Positions 35,437 to 46,397 of a DNA stretch of 64,000 nucleotides are shown piece after piece (position 1 is the stretch's first letter; each line of letters begins with the position of its first letter). A program made the translations under genes and the position numbers. The stretch spans positions 62,001 through 126,000 of the forward strand of contig CALSPM010000004.1 in assembly GCA_943788235.1 (NCBI GenBank), in the 5' to 3' direction. The stretch is from an uncultured Cyclobacteriaceae bacterium. GTDB lineage: Bacteria; Bacteroidota; Bacteroidia; Cytophagales; Cyclobacteriaceae. Below the pieces are notes generated by a model, which saw only the letters and a program-made list of their open reading frames with translations, was not told the origin of the DNA and made no database searches.

Positions 35437-38265
35437 ATGAGATATTTAAAATTATTTTTTGCCGTCCATATTTGCATAATATCTGGATGCCAAACGGACT
35501 CCACAAATTTTTCGATTGATTATGAGAAATTTACCTTAGAAAATGGTCTTGAGGTGATCCTTCATGAGGACCATTCTGATCCTATTATCGCCGTGGCCAC
35601 CGTGATGCATGTGGGTTCGAATAGAGAGAAGCCAGGACGAACAGGCTTCGCTCATTTTTTTGAGCATATGTCCTTCAACGATTCTGAGAATGTGCCTAGA
35701 GGGGCCAATAGGAAAATGATTCCTGAATGGGGTGGAACAAGAAATGGGGGCACATGGAATGATGGAACCATTTATTATGAGGTAGTTCCAAAAGATGCAT
35801 TTGATAAAATTCTATGGATTGACTCTGATCGATTTGGCTATATGATTAAAACGGTTACTGAGGAAGCCTTAGAACGAGAAAAACAGGTAGTAAAAAATGA
35901 AAAAAGAGAAAGAGTTGACAATGCGCCCTATGGTTTTACCAATGAAATCATTATTAAAAATCTATACCCACCGGGTCATCCATATAGTTGGACCGTCATA
36001 GGGGAGCTGGAAGATCTTCAATCGGCTGAATTAGTAGATGTTAAGGAATTTTATGCAACCTACTATGGTGCGGCAAATGCATCATTGGTGATTGCTGGAG
36101 ATATAGATATAGCCGAAACCAAGGCAAAAGTAATGCAATGGTTTGGTGAAATCAGAAAAGGGCCTGTAGTTCAATCTTTAGCCCCGATGCCTGTAAATCT
36201 TGTAGGTTTAAAATCTTTATATTTCGAAGATAATTTCGCTAAACTACCTGAATTGAGAATGGTATTTCCAACGGTTGAGGAATACCATCCCGACGTACAG
36301 GCGCTGAATGTTTTATCTGCATTGCTTGATGATAGTAAAAAGGCACCTTTTTACAAGATTATCGTTCAAGATAAAAAATTGGCACCAGCCGTTTCAAGTT
36401 ATCAAAGTAGTAAGGAGTTAGCGGGAGAATTCGTAATCCGAGTGCGTGCCAATGCGGGTGTGGATTTAGATTCAGTAAAAAGAGCCATTGATGAAGCCTT
36501 TGAATTATTTGAAAAGGAAGGATTTGGTGACACAGAACTTCAAAAAATCAAAGCAGAGTCCGAGACCAGTTTATACAGGAGTATTGAAACCATTCTAGAT
36601 AAAGCTTATACCTTAGTTATTGATAATGAATATGCTGGTGATCCTGGTTATGCTGTGAAGCGAGCAGATTTAATCAATAAGGTTACCCGAGAAGATGTAT
36701 TGCGTGTTTACCACAAATATATCAAAGGACAACCCTACGTGATGACAAGTTTTGTACCCTATGGTCAAACGTCTTTAATAGTAGACGGTGCAATAAAAGC
36801 GGAGGTTTTCCAGGAACAAATAGTAGCCAATATCGAAAATGAGGAAGTCAGTCAGGGTGATGAGGCAGTGTACGATAAAACGCCCACTATTTTTGATAGG
36901 TCCGAGCCAGAGTTAAGTGAATTACCGCTATTTGAGATGCCTGATGTATGGATTGAGAATTTAACAAACACAGGAATTCGGATGCATGGCATTGAGAATA
37001 ATGAAATCCCTTTGGTGACATTTGACATTACTTTAGAAGGAGGTCACCGCCTGGACCGAACTGAAAAATCTGGTACTTCTGTATTATTAGCAGATTTAAT
37101 GATGGAGGGGACGGCATCTAAAACGCCTATGCAGTTGGAAGAGGCGATAGGCTTATTGGGGGCGTCTATCAATATCTATAGCACTAACGAGGAAATAAGA
37201 ATCTCGGCCACCTGCTTGGCCAAAAATTTTGAGGCAATGGTTTCGTTAATTACCGAAGTATTGCTGTATCCTAGATGGGATCAAGGTGAGTATGATAGAT
37301 TGATACAAAAACGAAGGACTCAATTAGAGGGGAATGAATCGAATCCTACAAATATCGCTTATCGAAATCTCACCAAATTGCTCTACGGACCTGATCATAT
37401 TTATGCAACGTCTGCTAACGGTACATTGGAGACCCTTGAAAAGCTAACCATTGATGATTTAATTGATTATTATGAAAAGAATATCAGTTCTACCTTAGCA
37501 ACTATACATGTAGTAGGGGCCATTAAAAGGGACCAGGTTGTCAAGGCTTTTGAGCCATTGGATAAAAAATGGAAGATAGGTGAGCGACCCCTAACTGAGA
37601 AAGTGAAAACCATACATAATATTGATGAGAAGCTTTATTTTATTGATGTTCCAGGAGCTAAACAGTCTGTTATTTTTGTTGGTAAACTGGTACTATCTGC
37701 ATCGGATGCCTCATTTAATAAGTTATCCTTTGCGAATGAAATTTTGGGAGGAGGTTCCAGTGGTAGGTTATTTCAAACTCTCAGAATTGAAAAGGGATAT
37801 ACCTATGGTGCTTATTCTTTTCTTGGGGAAAGTAAGGAATTGTCACCCTTTGTGGCATATTCAAGTGTTAGGGCTAATGCAACCAGTGCATCGATTGAGA
37901 TCATCGAGGATCTTATACGAAATTACAGTATAACTTTCACTGATGAGGAGGTGGGTATTACTCAAAATAAGTTGATTAAATCGAACGCTGGATCTTATGA
38001 AAGTTTGTCTGCAAAACTCAGTCTCTTGCGAAATATGAGTAAGTATAAAAAGTCTTTGACTTATCTAGAGGAAGATCAAAATGAATTGATGAATATGACA
38101 TTGACTGATTTTAGATCAGTCATTGACCAATATTTAGTCGAAGATGAAATGGTATATGTAGTGGTAGGAGATAAGGAATCACAATTAAGTAACCTAAACA
38201 AATTGGGTAAGGGGATTGCTGTTGAATTAGACAAAGATGGTAACAGAATGATCTTAAAGGACTAA
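35437..38265 (+). CDS. M16 family (insulinase/pitrilysin) metallopeptidase lipoprotein
   Basis: 942 residues, about the length of a two-lobed M16B/pitrilysin protein. Lipobox SGC (Cys18). The inverted zinc motif HFFEH lies at 73-77, with the third ligand Glu155 in KNEKRE, so the first half is catalytically complete; the second half (about 490-930) carries the homologous inactive domain with IENNEIPLVTFDITLEGG and the FANEILGGGSSGRLF motif. Such enzymes degrade oligopeptides in the periplasm. It is intact, in contrast to the M1 peptidase that converges on it from 39950. The substrate is unknown. Confidence 0.92.
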   Translation: MRYLKLFFAVHICIISGCQTDSTNFSIDYEKFTLENGLEVILHEDHSDPIIAVATVMHVGSNREKPGRTGFAHFFEHMSFNDSENVPRGANRKMIPEWGGTRNGGTWNDGTIYYEVVPKDAFDKILWIDSDRFGYMIKTVTEEALEREKQVVKNEKRERVDNAPYGFTNEIIIKNLYPPGHPYSWTVIGELEDLQSAELVDVKEFYATYYGAANASLVIAGDIDIAETKAKVMQWFGEIRKGPVVQSLAPMPVNLVGLKSLYFEDNFAKLPELRMVFPTVEEYHPDVQALNVLSALLDDSKKAPFYKIIVQDKKLAPAVSSYQSSKELAGEFVIRVRANAGVDLDSVKRAIDEAFELFEKEGFGDTELQKIKAESETSLYRSIETILDKAYTLVIDNEYAGDPGYAVKRADLINKVTREDVLRVYHKYIKGQPYVMTSFVPYGQTSLIVDGAIKAEVFQEQIVANIENEEVSQGDEAVYDKTPTIFDRSEPELSELPLFEMPDVWIENLTNTGIRMHGIENNEIPLVTFDITLEGGHRLDRTEKSGTSVLLADLMMEGTASKTPMQLEEAIGLLGASINIYSTNEEIRISATCLAKNFEAMVSLITEVLLYPRWDQGEYDRLIQKRRTQLEGNESNPTNIAYRNLTKLLYGPDHIYATSANGTLETLEKLTIDDLIDYYEKNISSTLATIHVVGAIKRDQVVKAFEPLDKKWKIGERPLTEKVKTIHNIDEKLYFIDVPGAKQSVIFVGKLVLSASDASFNKLSFANEILGGGSSGRLFQTLRIEKGYTYGAYSFLGESKELSPFVAYSSVRANATSASIEIIEDLIRNYSITFTDEEVGITQNKLIKSNAGSYESLSAKLSLLRNMSKYKKSLTYLEEDQNELMNMTLTDFRSVIDQYLVEDEMVYVVVGDKESQLSNLNKLGKGIAVELDKDGNRMILKD

Positions 38266-38296
38266 GAATATAAGGTTACGACTCAATAGGTAGCGA

Positions 38297-39950
38297 TCAT
38301 CTTTGTTCCGTTAATCGGATGTCCGCCAGTAATACCGTTCTGGGATCAGCTATAATGAGTTGAGGTTTGATGAGTGCTGGGATTGTATAGGCTTCCGAAC
38401 GTGCGCTCATGTCTACTTGGAATATAACAGGATCTATTCCATCGGAAAAATGTAACTCAAACTCAACTGGCACTTTGAATAATACCTCTGAGGTAGCCTT
38501 TTGTGTTAATGTTATGTTAATCTGACTGAGGTTTTCATCATAGGACCAATCGGCACTAATTTCAAGCATGTCTGGACGTTTTAGCCATTGATTCAGAAAG
38601 GGGTCCAAGTCTTCAGAGGTAAAGAGTTCCATTTCATGAATAAATTCTGCCGTTGAAGCATGGCCATTGAAATATTTCTTATAATAGGATTGTATTCCCA
38701 TTTTGAAAGTTTCGTATCCCATTTTCTCACGTAACATATGTAAAAACCAAGCTCCTTTTTTATAGGTCATACCCGTCACTACAGGACCTAATTCAGCCGT
38801 TCGGTCATCAATAACAATGAAACTGCTATCTTTTTTATGGTAGTCTTTGATGAGCTTTTTTGCTGCTTTAAGCTCCTCAATGTATGTTTTATGGCCATAT
38901 TGATGAGATTGAAATAGCATAGTGAAATAAGTAGCAAATCCTTCACTGAGCCAAGCATCATCCCAAGTAGATTCAGTCACCGAATTACCAAACCATTGAT
39001 GTGCGATCTCATGAATTATGACATTCCTAAGCCTTTCTGTAGCTTGCCCTGTAATAAGATTTTCTGCATATAGGATGGCTGAAGCGGTCTCCATAGCTCC
39101 GCTGGTCACACTCGATGATTGGATATTGGCGAGTTTTTCATAGGCAAAAGGACCCACATAGAGGCTGAAAAATTCAAGTACGCTTTTGGTGGGATGGGCA
39201 AAGTCATGAAAACCAGCATCTCGATCTTTGGCATAAATCCAAGACTGTATGGGCTTGCCTTCAAAGGTATCCACTTGCTGAACTGCAAATTCTGCTACCC
39301 CCAATACGTAAAGCCAACAAGATACCGGAACCGATTGCTTCCAATGTGTAAATTTACGGTTTCTAGTCAGGAGAGATTCCTCCATCAAGATGCCATTTGA
39401 TACCACACTATATTTGGCGGGTGCAATGATTTTAAACTCAACCGTTGCCTTTTCATACGGATGGTCAATGGTTGGGAGCCAATTTCTGGTATTGTTGGGC
39501 CAACTTTCGCAAAAGAATGTTCGATCACCATTATGATTATTTTTTATTTCTAAGCCTGCCTGTGGAATACCTCTATACTCAATAATGAAAGTTTTGAGGC
39601 TTCCTTTACTCCACCGGTTGATCCATCTTAATGACCAAAGCATCTCCTTGATGTCGGTATTTTAATTGGGAACCTGCTGATGTGATAGAGGATACTTCCA
39701 TGCCTTTACCGAGACGCTCTTTTGTTTTGTTGGCAAGATCTAGTCTGAACTGTCCAACATCATTTGATTTGAATAGAATTTCAATGGAGGTAGTTCCTAT
39801 GAGTTCATCGGTATCATCTGATAAGGTAAGCCCAAAAGCATAATGTTGAATATCTATCTGATAATTAAAGGGGTATTGATCGGCAAAAACAGAAGGAATA
39901 AATGCAAAGAGCAAGAGTAGTTGGGAGGTCAAATTTTTCAAAAATAGCAT
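38297..39950 (-). pseudogene. M1 family aminopeptidase interrupted by a single frameshift
   Basis: Two overlapping frames together encode about 550 residues. The first (from ATG 39950) gives a signal peptide and the N-terminal beta-domain up to KMDQPVE; a TAA at about 39606 stops it. Shifting by one base joins it to GSLKTFIIEYRGIP, and the second frame continues to 38297. The zinc motif HEIAHQWFGN near 39000 and the following WLSEGFATYF, with the exopeptidase-type GAMET motif before them, are intact. Net length is 3n+1, so one base was inserted (or two lost). M1 peptidases remove N-terminal residues. It is either freshly inactivated or a sequence error; it is otherwise well conserved. Confidence 0.87.
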
Positions 39951-40150
39951 CAAGATATTTGTTAATTGAACGTCAAAAAAAAGTCATCTCATTTGTAATC
40001 ATCAAAAAGTATAAATAGGATGAATACTCTGAAACGTTATTTAGACGAATATAGGCTAAAAGCATATTAAAAAAAATACGCCACCGAGGAATAGATAGCT
40101 AATCAAAATTGAGGAATTTCAGCCTACATATTCTTTCACTCAGTACTTAT

Positions 40151-42083
40151 TTATAACAATTCCATGGCAGCCAGTGCTGCTCTTGATCCCTCAGTGAGTG
40201 CATTGGTATGGCTCATATAGCCACTGAGTTCTGAGTGACCAAACTGTATTCGGTTATAACCTTTTTTTACGATTTCTTTGGGGGATTCTTTGCCATCTTT
40301 TCCAAAATGAAAACCGGGCTGTGGTGAGATATAGGCATGACCCCATCGGTTGAGAACAATTCCTGCGATATCTCTCCGAGCGTTAAAACCATAGTCGGAA
40401 AACATTAGGGTCATTTGCTCAACAATCTCTTTTTCATAATCACTATAGGATTTGCTGAGCAGCTCAGCACGGCCCATAGTTCCTTGTACGGATATAGGAT
40501 GTCCGGGATTATTAAACGGAACATAAAAAGTCATCACGGCCGGTTTGTCCGGCTCAAAGGGCTGATTTTTTTTACCGGTATCCATGGGACGCCTTATGGA
40601 GAAGAAATTACCAAAGCCCTCAAACCATCGGGCAGAAGAAATGCCTAATTCGTTAAGAAACCGCCAATGGCGTACAGCAACATTAACAACTAAAATAGGT
40701 GAGTGATGGAATTCTTTGTAGGCATCAGTAATTGTAGGGGGTAGGTCTTTAATGATATGCTTTCCTACCCAGCCTCCAATGGCTGAAACAACGGTCTTAG
40801 CTTTAATGCGTTTTACCAAACCATTTTCTTCGTAGGTTACGATCACATGCTTCGAAGTGTCGATAGCACCTGCATGCCTAATATCGATAGCCGTACTATT
40901 CAGTCGAATGCTGATAGGGTTACTTGGTCTATCTAAAGCCTTAAAATTGATGGAATTAAATAAAATATCTTCAAATTTTTTTCCGCCCGTGATACTTTCA
41001 GGTATAAGGTATTTTACAATGTGTCTAAAACTGCCGGTATTACCGCCGGGAAAACTTAATGCCCCCATCTCAACTTCATTGATACTGCTGTCATAAACAT
41101 AGCGCGCCCGCGTGCAGGGCATTTCTAACTCTCTGGCTGAATAGGCAGAGTAAACATCACAGCCAACCCCTCCCATAGATATGGCAATGATGGGGTCAAA
41201 ATATTTAGTCACTGCTGGGTTGTAGCCATACACTTTTTCAAGCAAGTCTTTATAAGACATACTGTCTAACCACCGATCAATGTTGTCCCCTTGATACTTA
41301 TCTTCAAGATCTTCAAAGGCACGGTTCAAGTCGGCTTTAATGTCATCTGGCCAAGGCAAGCGGGAGAGTTTATCAGCTCTTGGATTAATGATCCAGGGCT
41401 TTTTTGCCTCCCTACCTAAAAAGTAACCGGTATCAAAACGCTCTTCATCCCAATACACCCCATAATAGTTTTCTATCGGGGCCTTAATCTTGGTTTTTTT
41501 AGGGTCTTGCTTAACAAATTTATAGTCAAAAGGCAGACCTGTTGCATGATAGATTTCAGCAATAAGTCCTTTATCATCTTTGTTAGGAGGACCAAAATCA
41601 TTAGAGCCTTGTGGGCCATAGAGTTTATGAGCCATCGACTTCAAATTCATTTTGCTTAGCCTCACCTCCAAATACAGGATGATTTTCGATAATTAAACAC
41701 TTTTTAGTATTACCGTATTTTTTATGAAATTGATAAGCGGCACCAATTCCTGAAAATCCGCCACCAATAATGATCATATCATATTCTTCACCTGTATCCT
41801 CTGCCTCGTCCAATAGTTTTGATGTGAGTCCATCGCGGATTAAATGGGCGGCTTTTCGAACCGAGGCGACATTACCATTTGAATTCGCATAATCACCTAC
41901 TCCACCAAAACCCGTCCAGGGGTCATTAAAAAGCCCGACCGGTTTTTTTTCTGCGGCATTAACAGGTAAACTCGGACTCAGTAAAGCGACGCCCAATCCG
42001 ACCAAGCTACCATTGACAAAATCTCTCCGTGAAATCTTGTTTGATAGTTGTAAATCTTTATTTTTCTTTTTCTTCTTACTCAA
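40151..42083 (-). pseudogene. Tat-exported spermidine-dehydrogenase-like FAD oxidoreductase, frameshifted
   Basis: The reading starts at TTG 42083 with a twin-arginine signal (SRRDFVNGSLVGLGVALL) and continues to the FAD-binding motif DMIIIGGGFSGIGAAYQF. A TAA in DGS-TAA (about 41630) ends the first frame; one base later the second frame reads KLYGPQGSNDFGPP and continues to the end at 40151 with QTEGSRAALAAMELL-like residues (here ALTEGSRAALAAMELL). Net length is 3n+1. Order of motifs (AHLIRDG, Rossmann, NEFEVDG, then QGSND) resembles Pseudomonas-type spermidine dehydrogenase SpdH. It would be a periplasmic polyamine oxidoreductase. The rest of the protein is well preserved, so the break is recent or an error. 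Confidence 0.83.
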
Positions 42084-42110
42084 AGGGTATCATTCCTTTA
42101 TTGTTTCTAT

Positions 42111-42639
42111 TTATTGGTTAGTATTTTCTCCATTAGCAGAAATTTTTTGCTGAAAGAGTTCAGCTTCTTTTTCAATCATTCGAGTATCAAAATAGCAGTG
42201 GGTCTCCAGCAATTTTATCGTTTTCCCATTTCCAAGAGCAGTAAAAATCTAATTCATGAGATTGACCTGTAATTTTTGAAACGCCACTCCAATGGACCCA
42301 TTGATTGGTGAAAACATCACCATTATTATAAAACATGGTGGTGATATGTGGGTCGTTGTGTTTGAGATCATCAAATAACAGCGAGTGAAAGTTATAGCCT
42401 TCAATAATTTCTTCAGTGCTATAGACTACATCATTAACCCTATGTACACCATCAGGGGTGAAATATTCATTGGCTAGTTCAAAGGTTCCTGTAGTGTAGG
42501 CTTTACCCAGTTTTTCAACAATTTTTGTTTTTTCATCACTTTGATTGATGGTGCCCGATAGGGGCGCAGTATCTATTTTTATGGACTCATTACATGATAG
42601 TAAGAAGCCAATGGCCAGATAATAAATGTATTTTTTCAT
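42111..42639 (-). pseudogene. NTF2/SnoaL-like lipoprotein, frameshifted near its end
   Basis: Lipoprotein signal LLSC (Cys16). Residues 35-140 are an NTF2-like domain: KIVEKLGKAYTTGTFELANEYF, then HWSGVSKITGQSHELDFYCSWKWENDKIAG. The frame stops at 42187, but shifting by one base at about 42200 gives FDTRMIEKEAELFQQKISAN and a normal stop at 42111-42113, so the C terminus is about 25 residues longer. Net length is 3n+1. NTF2-like proteins are often secreted or periplasmic with unknown ligands. It is divergent from the double-NTF2 gene at 42761. Confidence 0.75.
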
Positions 42640-42760
42640 GGATTGACTTGATTTAAGTTCTCTTTTTTTAAAACAAATATAACCGGAAAGTTTAAATATT
42701 ATTTTTAAATTTATGTGGTTGATTTTTAATCTAAGAAATCACCTTTAAACACAGATAACT

Positions 42761-43675
42761 ATGAAAAGCATATTGATGATTGTACTTGTTTTTAGCTCTC
42801 AATTACTGAGTGCTCAAAAAATAAAAAAGGCGGGAATTCACCTTATAGCTGATGAAAACAATGGCAAGTCTTATGTTTTTGGACAACAAGCGGCTGTAAA
42901 TACGGTGTTGGATGCTGCCAGAAATTATACTTTGAGAGATGTTGATGCAATGATGGAAAATTACAGTCCTGCATTTGGAACTCAAGTCGTTGAGGGTAAT
43001 AGAAAATGGTTGAATGCGATGGAACAGATTTCTATGGCACCCTATAGACTGATTCCAGTTAAAATAAAGGATACCGACGAAACTTTAGTTTTGACCTGGT
43101 CGGTAGAGGATCGAAAATGGAAAAATGGTTCTCAACAGAACTTAGATTTGATGGAAATATTTACGGTGAATCAAAATAATAAGATCACAGGATTTAGTCA
43201 ATGGGCACGCACAGATCGCACGAGTCAGTTTGGCTTAAGTTCGGGAGGAAAATTTTATGGTAAAAAAACGACGGAAGTCACTGGAAGATCACTGGTTTTT
43301 TCAAATCGAGGGGAAATAGAGGTACTCGAAAAGTTTTTTAAAGATTATAATAATATGGATGGAGCAGCCTGCAGCCAAGCATTTGCAGATCAAGCCACTA
43401 TGAATGGACATGATGGAATGCAATCAACACTTTCTAAGAAAGACTGGTACGAAATGTTTGATTCATATCAATCAGTAGAATGGAAGCCGTATTCAATAGC
43501 TCCATTGAAGATAGAGGATACTGATCCTATTTCTGGAGCAACAGTTTTATCGAGAGAAAAAAGAATCTATAAAGATGGTTCTATTTGGGAAAAAGAATTG
43601 GTAGAAATTTTTTATTTTGATCTAGAGGGTAAAATATTTAATGTGGTTCAATATGCACGTGATTTGAATCCTTAA
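42761..43675 (+). CDS. Secreted protein with two tandem NTF2/SnoaL-like domains
   Basis: 304 residues with a signal peptide (LSA/Q near residue 19). Two NTF2-like units: about residues 42-160 (AAVNTVLDAARNYTLRDVDAMMENYSP) and 183-302 (EIEVLEKFFKDYNNMDGAACSQAF), each with the helix-turn then strands ending in WSQWARTDRT- or VVQYARDLNP-like tails (FSQWARTDRT and VVQYARDLNP). Such duplicates form a cone-shaped pocket that binds small ligands or acts as an isomerase or hydrolase; no catalytic set is obvious. It is intact and divergent from a second NTF2-like gene 120 bp away, and a third lies at 46398. Confidence 0.82.
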   Translation: MKSILMIVLVFSSQLLSAQKIKKAGIHLIADENNGKSYVFGQQAAVNTVLDAARNYTLRDVDAMMENYSPAFGTQVVEGNRKWLNAMEQISMAPYRLIPVKIKDTDETLVLTWSVEDRKWKNGSQQNLDLMEIFTVNQNNKITGFSQWARTDRTSQFGLSSGGKFYGKKTTEVTGRSLVFSNRGEIEVLEKFFKDYNNMDGAACSQAFADQATMNGHDGMQSTLSKKDWYEMFDSYQSVEWKPYSIAPLKIEDTDPISGATVLSREKRIYKDGSIWEKELVEIFYFDLEGKIFNVVQYARDLNP

Positions 43676-43749
43676 TTCTTTATCTAACTCACTAACCTTT
43701 ATGAAATTTAATATTTTGATACCAAAACTAAATAGCTTGATGCCGATAT

Positions 43750-44340
43750 CTAGAAACCGTCTCTTAATATTTCAAAATAAGTTTTGTAGCGGGCTCTGGT
43801 GTCTGCATCATTAAATATCAGATATTGTTGAGTGTATATAGTAGTTGTGGGAGCAATATTAGCGAAGGATGGTAAATCTTGGGAACACCGATATTGATCT
43901 CGACAATTATTTACGCAAAGGGAACCTACCTTTGTAGGAGCAAAATTTAAAATTAATCGGTAGGAGGTAGAATCCATTTCTGTGAAAGTATCTTCCTTTA
44001 TAGAATAAATATCCTTAAAATTAGCCTTATAATTGGAGCCATATATATTAAGCCAAATCCGAGCATCCTCTGTTTGGTAGTTGCAATTATTGAAACTTTG
44101 AGTGATTTGAAAATCACCTACCATATTTACCAAAAAACTGTAATCAACATCACTCAGCAATTTCCCCTGAAGTGTAGAATGATTTTGTAGTTCATTAAAT
44201 TCTTGTGAGAAAATAGCCTTTGTAATAATCGGGTTATTATTCAGGAAAGAAATGGCATTTTCGTAGTCTTCTTCTTCCTTCGAACAACCAAATAAAAGGA
44301 GACTTAATATGAAGAGGCTTGAAAATACTAATTGACGCAT
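43750..44340 (-). CDS. Cys-rich lipoprotein of unknown function
   Basis: 196 residues with a clear lipoprotein signal, LLLFGC (Cys19), followed by SKEEED. Four further cysteines cluster at CVNNCRDQYRCSQD near residues 145-158, plus NNCNYQ near 84, which suggests disulfides. I recognise no family. It is encoded opposite to its neighbours and forms no operon. Confidence 0.7.
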   Translation of the reverse strand: MRQLVFSSLFILSLLLFGCSKEEEDYENAISFLNNNPIITKAIFSQEFNELQNHSTLQGKLLSDVDYSFLVNMVGDFQITQSFNNCNYQTEDARIWLNIYGSNYKANFKDIYSIKEDTFTEMDSTSYRLILNFAPTKVGSLCVNNCRDQYRCSQDLPSFANIAPTTTIYTQQYLIFNDADTRARYKTYFEILRDGF

Positions 44341-44905
44341 TCCACAAAAGTATTATTAAAATAAATATTTAATAGGGATTGGCCTAAATTTTTTTTGACC
44401 TCATTGTGGTTTTTACCAACACTCAAAAAGATTTCTTTTTAATGTTGGTAAATTGGAAGACTTATTTTATCTAAAAAAACTGATTTACAAGAGTTTTTGA
44501 ATTAGAAGAGTAATTAACTTCTGAATTGAATGTCGGGTTTAATTAAAAATCAACAGATAATATCTTTAGAAAACGTAGTGTTTTTTATTGTATTTCATTG
44601 TCTTACCCTTTTCAATCTTAACATTACTTTCAGTTATCAATCTTGGGTTGGCCTTGGGAGTTTATATAGTCAGTTGGTTTTTACACTACAATTTTAATTC
44701 TATTTGTTTTATGATCAATTCTTTAAAAACTAATTCTCCAAACTCATTTGACACTACTTTTTAGTCTGTAAACTATTGTAATTTATTGAAAGGTATAATC
44801 CAATAAAAGTATTGGTCATTTGCTGCTATGTGATTTAATAAAAATTTATTTTGAAAGCCTATAGGATATTGGTAAATTTAGTTTTAATCAATATTCGGTA
44901 ACGGA
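44341..44905. other. AT-rich intergenic region
   Basis: 565 bp, very AT-rich, with one notable hairpin at 44414-44450 (described separately) and no other open frame or RNA I would call. It separates two divergent lipoprotein genes and probably holds their promoters. Confidence 0.35.
44414..44450. repeat. Long perfect-ended hairpin
   Basis: TACCAACA at 44414-44421 pairs with TGTTGGTA at 44443-44450, and AAAAAG (44425-44430) with CTTTTT (44435-44440), leaving a 4-base loop and small bulges. It lies about 75 bp upstream of the start of the lipoprotein gene at 43750 on the other strand and far from any stop, so it is not an ordinary terminator; it could be an operator-like or decayed mobile element end. 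Confidence 0.6.
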
Positions 44906-45388
44906 ATGAAAAATTTAAGAGTAGTCAAATATTCAATCATTATTTTACTCGTTTTTATGACCGCATGCGATGATTCATCGGAGACTATAAATGATATGGC
45001 TAAGGAGTTAAAAGAGAATCAAGTTTTTCAAAAAAACGGATTTAGAGATAAAGAAATAGAGGTTTCCTTATCAGATCAGTCGGCTCTTGATTTGCTTATG
45101 AAGATTAATAAGCTTTCTAAAGAAATGATTATTCTTAGGCTTAAAAGCTATGGATTAGAGGGTGTTTACCGAAAAAAAATTCAAAGTTTAGAAAAGGTGT
45201 TAAAAAAAGAAAGGTTATCCCAAATACAATTGAGTGATGTGACAGAAAAAATCGAAAAAACAAAATCTCAATTGGCTGAGGAGAGTAAGCGATTAAGATC
45301 GTTGAGAAAATTAATTGATAAAAATTCAATTAATCTTAAAAAAATGAAACATGATTTTAATAAAATGGACTATGTCACAAAGCTTTGA
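44906..45388 (+). CDS. Coiled-coil lipoprotein of unknown function
   Basis: 160 residues with lipobox TAC (Cys21, then DDSSET). From about residue 60 on it is dominated by charged heptad-like helices (KKIQSLEKVLKKERLSQ, KTKSQLAEESKRLRSL), pointing to a coiled coil. No family is recognised. It converges with apt downstream, with an 86-bp gap. It could be a structural envelope protein. Confidence 0.7.
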   Translation: MKNLRVVKYSIIILLVFMTACDDSSETINDMAKELKENQVFQKNGFRDKEIEVSLSDQSALDLLMKINKLSKEMIILRLKSYGLEGVYRKKIQSLEKVLKKERLSQIQLSDVTEKIEKTKSQLAEESKRLRSLRKLIDKNSINLKKMKHDFNKMDYVTKL

Positions 45389-45474
45389 ATTTATGGTTAT
45401 AGTTTTGATTGAGTCTAATAGTGAGGCATTGAAAAAGCACATCATTTGTATAAATCCTTTTGTAAAACAGACCA

Positions 45475-46024
45475 TTAGGTTCCTGAAAATTCAATCAAGG
45501 TTTGGACCGAATAACCGCTTGCTTTGATAAGATCACTTCCGCTAAGTTCGGGGAGGTTTATCACGGCTTGGATAAGGATGTTTTTTTTTAAGACACCAAA
45601 ATTTTCATGAACCAATTGAGCACAAGCTAATGCAGTTCCCCCTGTGGCGATGAGATCATCCATGATTACGATTTTTTCGAAAGTTTTAATATTTGTATTT
45701 TTTTGAATTTCTAATGAGCTACTTCCATATTCTAAATCGTGTGACCGTTTGTAAGTATCATTAGGTAATTTACCGGGTTTTCCTGACCATAATGAAAGGC
45801 AGTCTGAGACGATCAGAGAGTGGGGCGCCAAATACAAAACCTCGACTTTCTATTCCAATAATTTTGTCACCTCTAAATGCTTCAATTCCTGAGGCAAACA
45901 TCGTCAGTGTATGGTTAAAAGCTTCAGGATTTTCAGTAAGGCTGGTGATATCCCTGTAGGCAATACCAGTAATAGGAAAGTCATTTACCGTCCGAATAGC
46001 AGCTTTGAGTTGATCTATGTCCAC
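45475..46024 (-). pseudogene. apt: Adenine phosphoribosyltransferase, split by a frameshift
   Basis: Frame one starts at GTG 46024: FPITGIAYRDITSLTENPEAF and KIIGIESRGFVFGAPLS, then a stop after FIMVRKTR. One base less in an AAAA run at about 45780 gives RKPGKLPN, the conserved APRT stretch, and frame two continues with the PRPP-binding loop IVIMDDLIATGGTA to 45475. Net length is 3n+1. APRT converts adenine and PRPP to AMP in purine salvage in the cytosol. All key residues are present. The break lies in a homopolymer, so a sequence error is likely, though real inactivation cannot be excluded. Related to no neighbour. Confidence 0.9.
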
Positions 46025-46397
46025 AATTCTATAACTTGCAAGTTTAAAATTAATATAAATAGTGCTAAAGGGTAAAATTAATCAATTTAAGCTTAAACAT
46101 AATTCCATGAGATTAATCAACTTGTTGTTTATACAGTTGATCTTAAGTCTATGGTAGCGCTTGTATCGGTATTACCGTTAATTATTTTTTCTTCATAATA
46201 CCTTAATATGAAATATGTTTTTGTTAAAGAGGATTGGTTTGCTACTGCAAAATAAGTCTTTTCGTGATATCTTTTTTTGAATATTAACATCACTCCATTG
46301 CTGAGTGGTCTTTTTTGATTTACTAGGCTGTGTATTCTATATATATAGTCGAAATAGTTAACTTTAGACTTTACGCCAAAAATAAACCAATAAAACA
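46025..46397. other. Intergenic region between apt and NTF2-like gene
   Basis: 373 bp, AT-rich, divergent promoters expected. An 89-codon open frame on the minus strand (46129-46398) overlaps the start of the next gene and is not accepted as a gene. No repeats seen. Confidence 0.35.
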
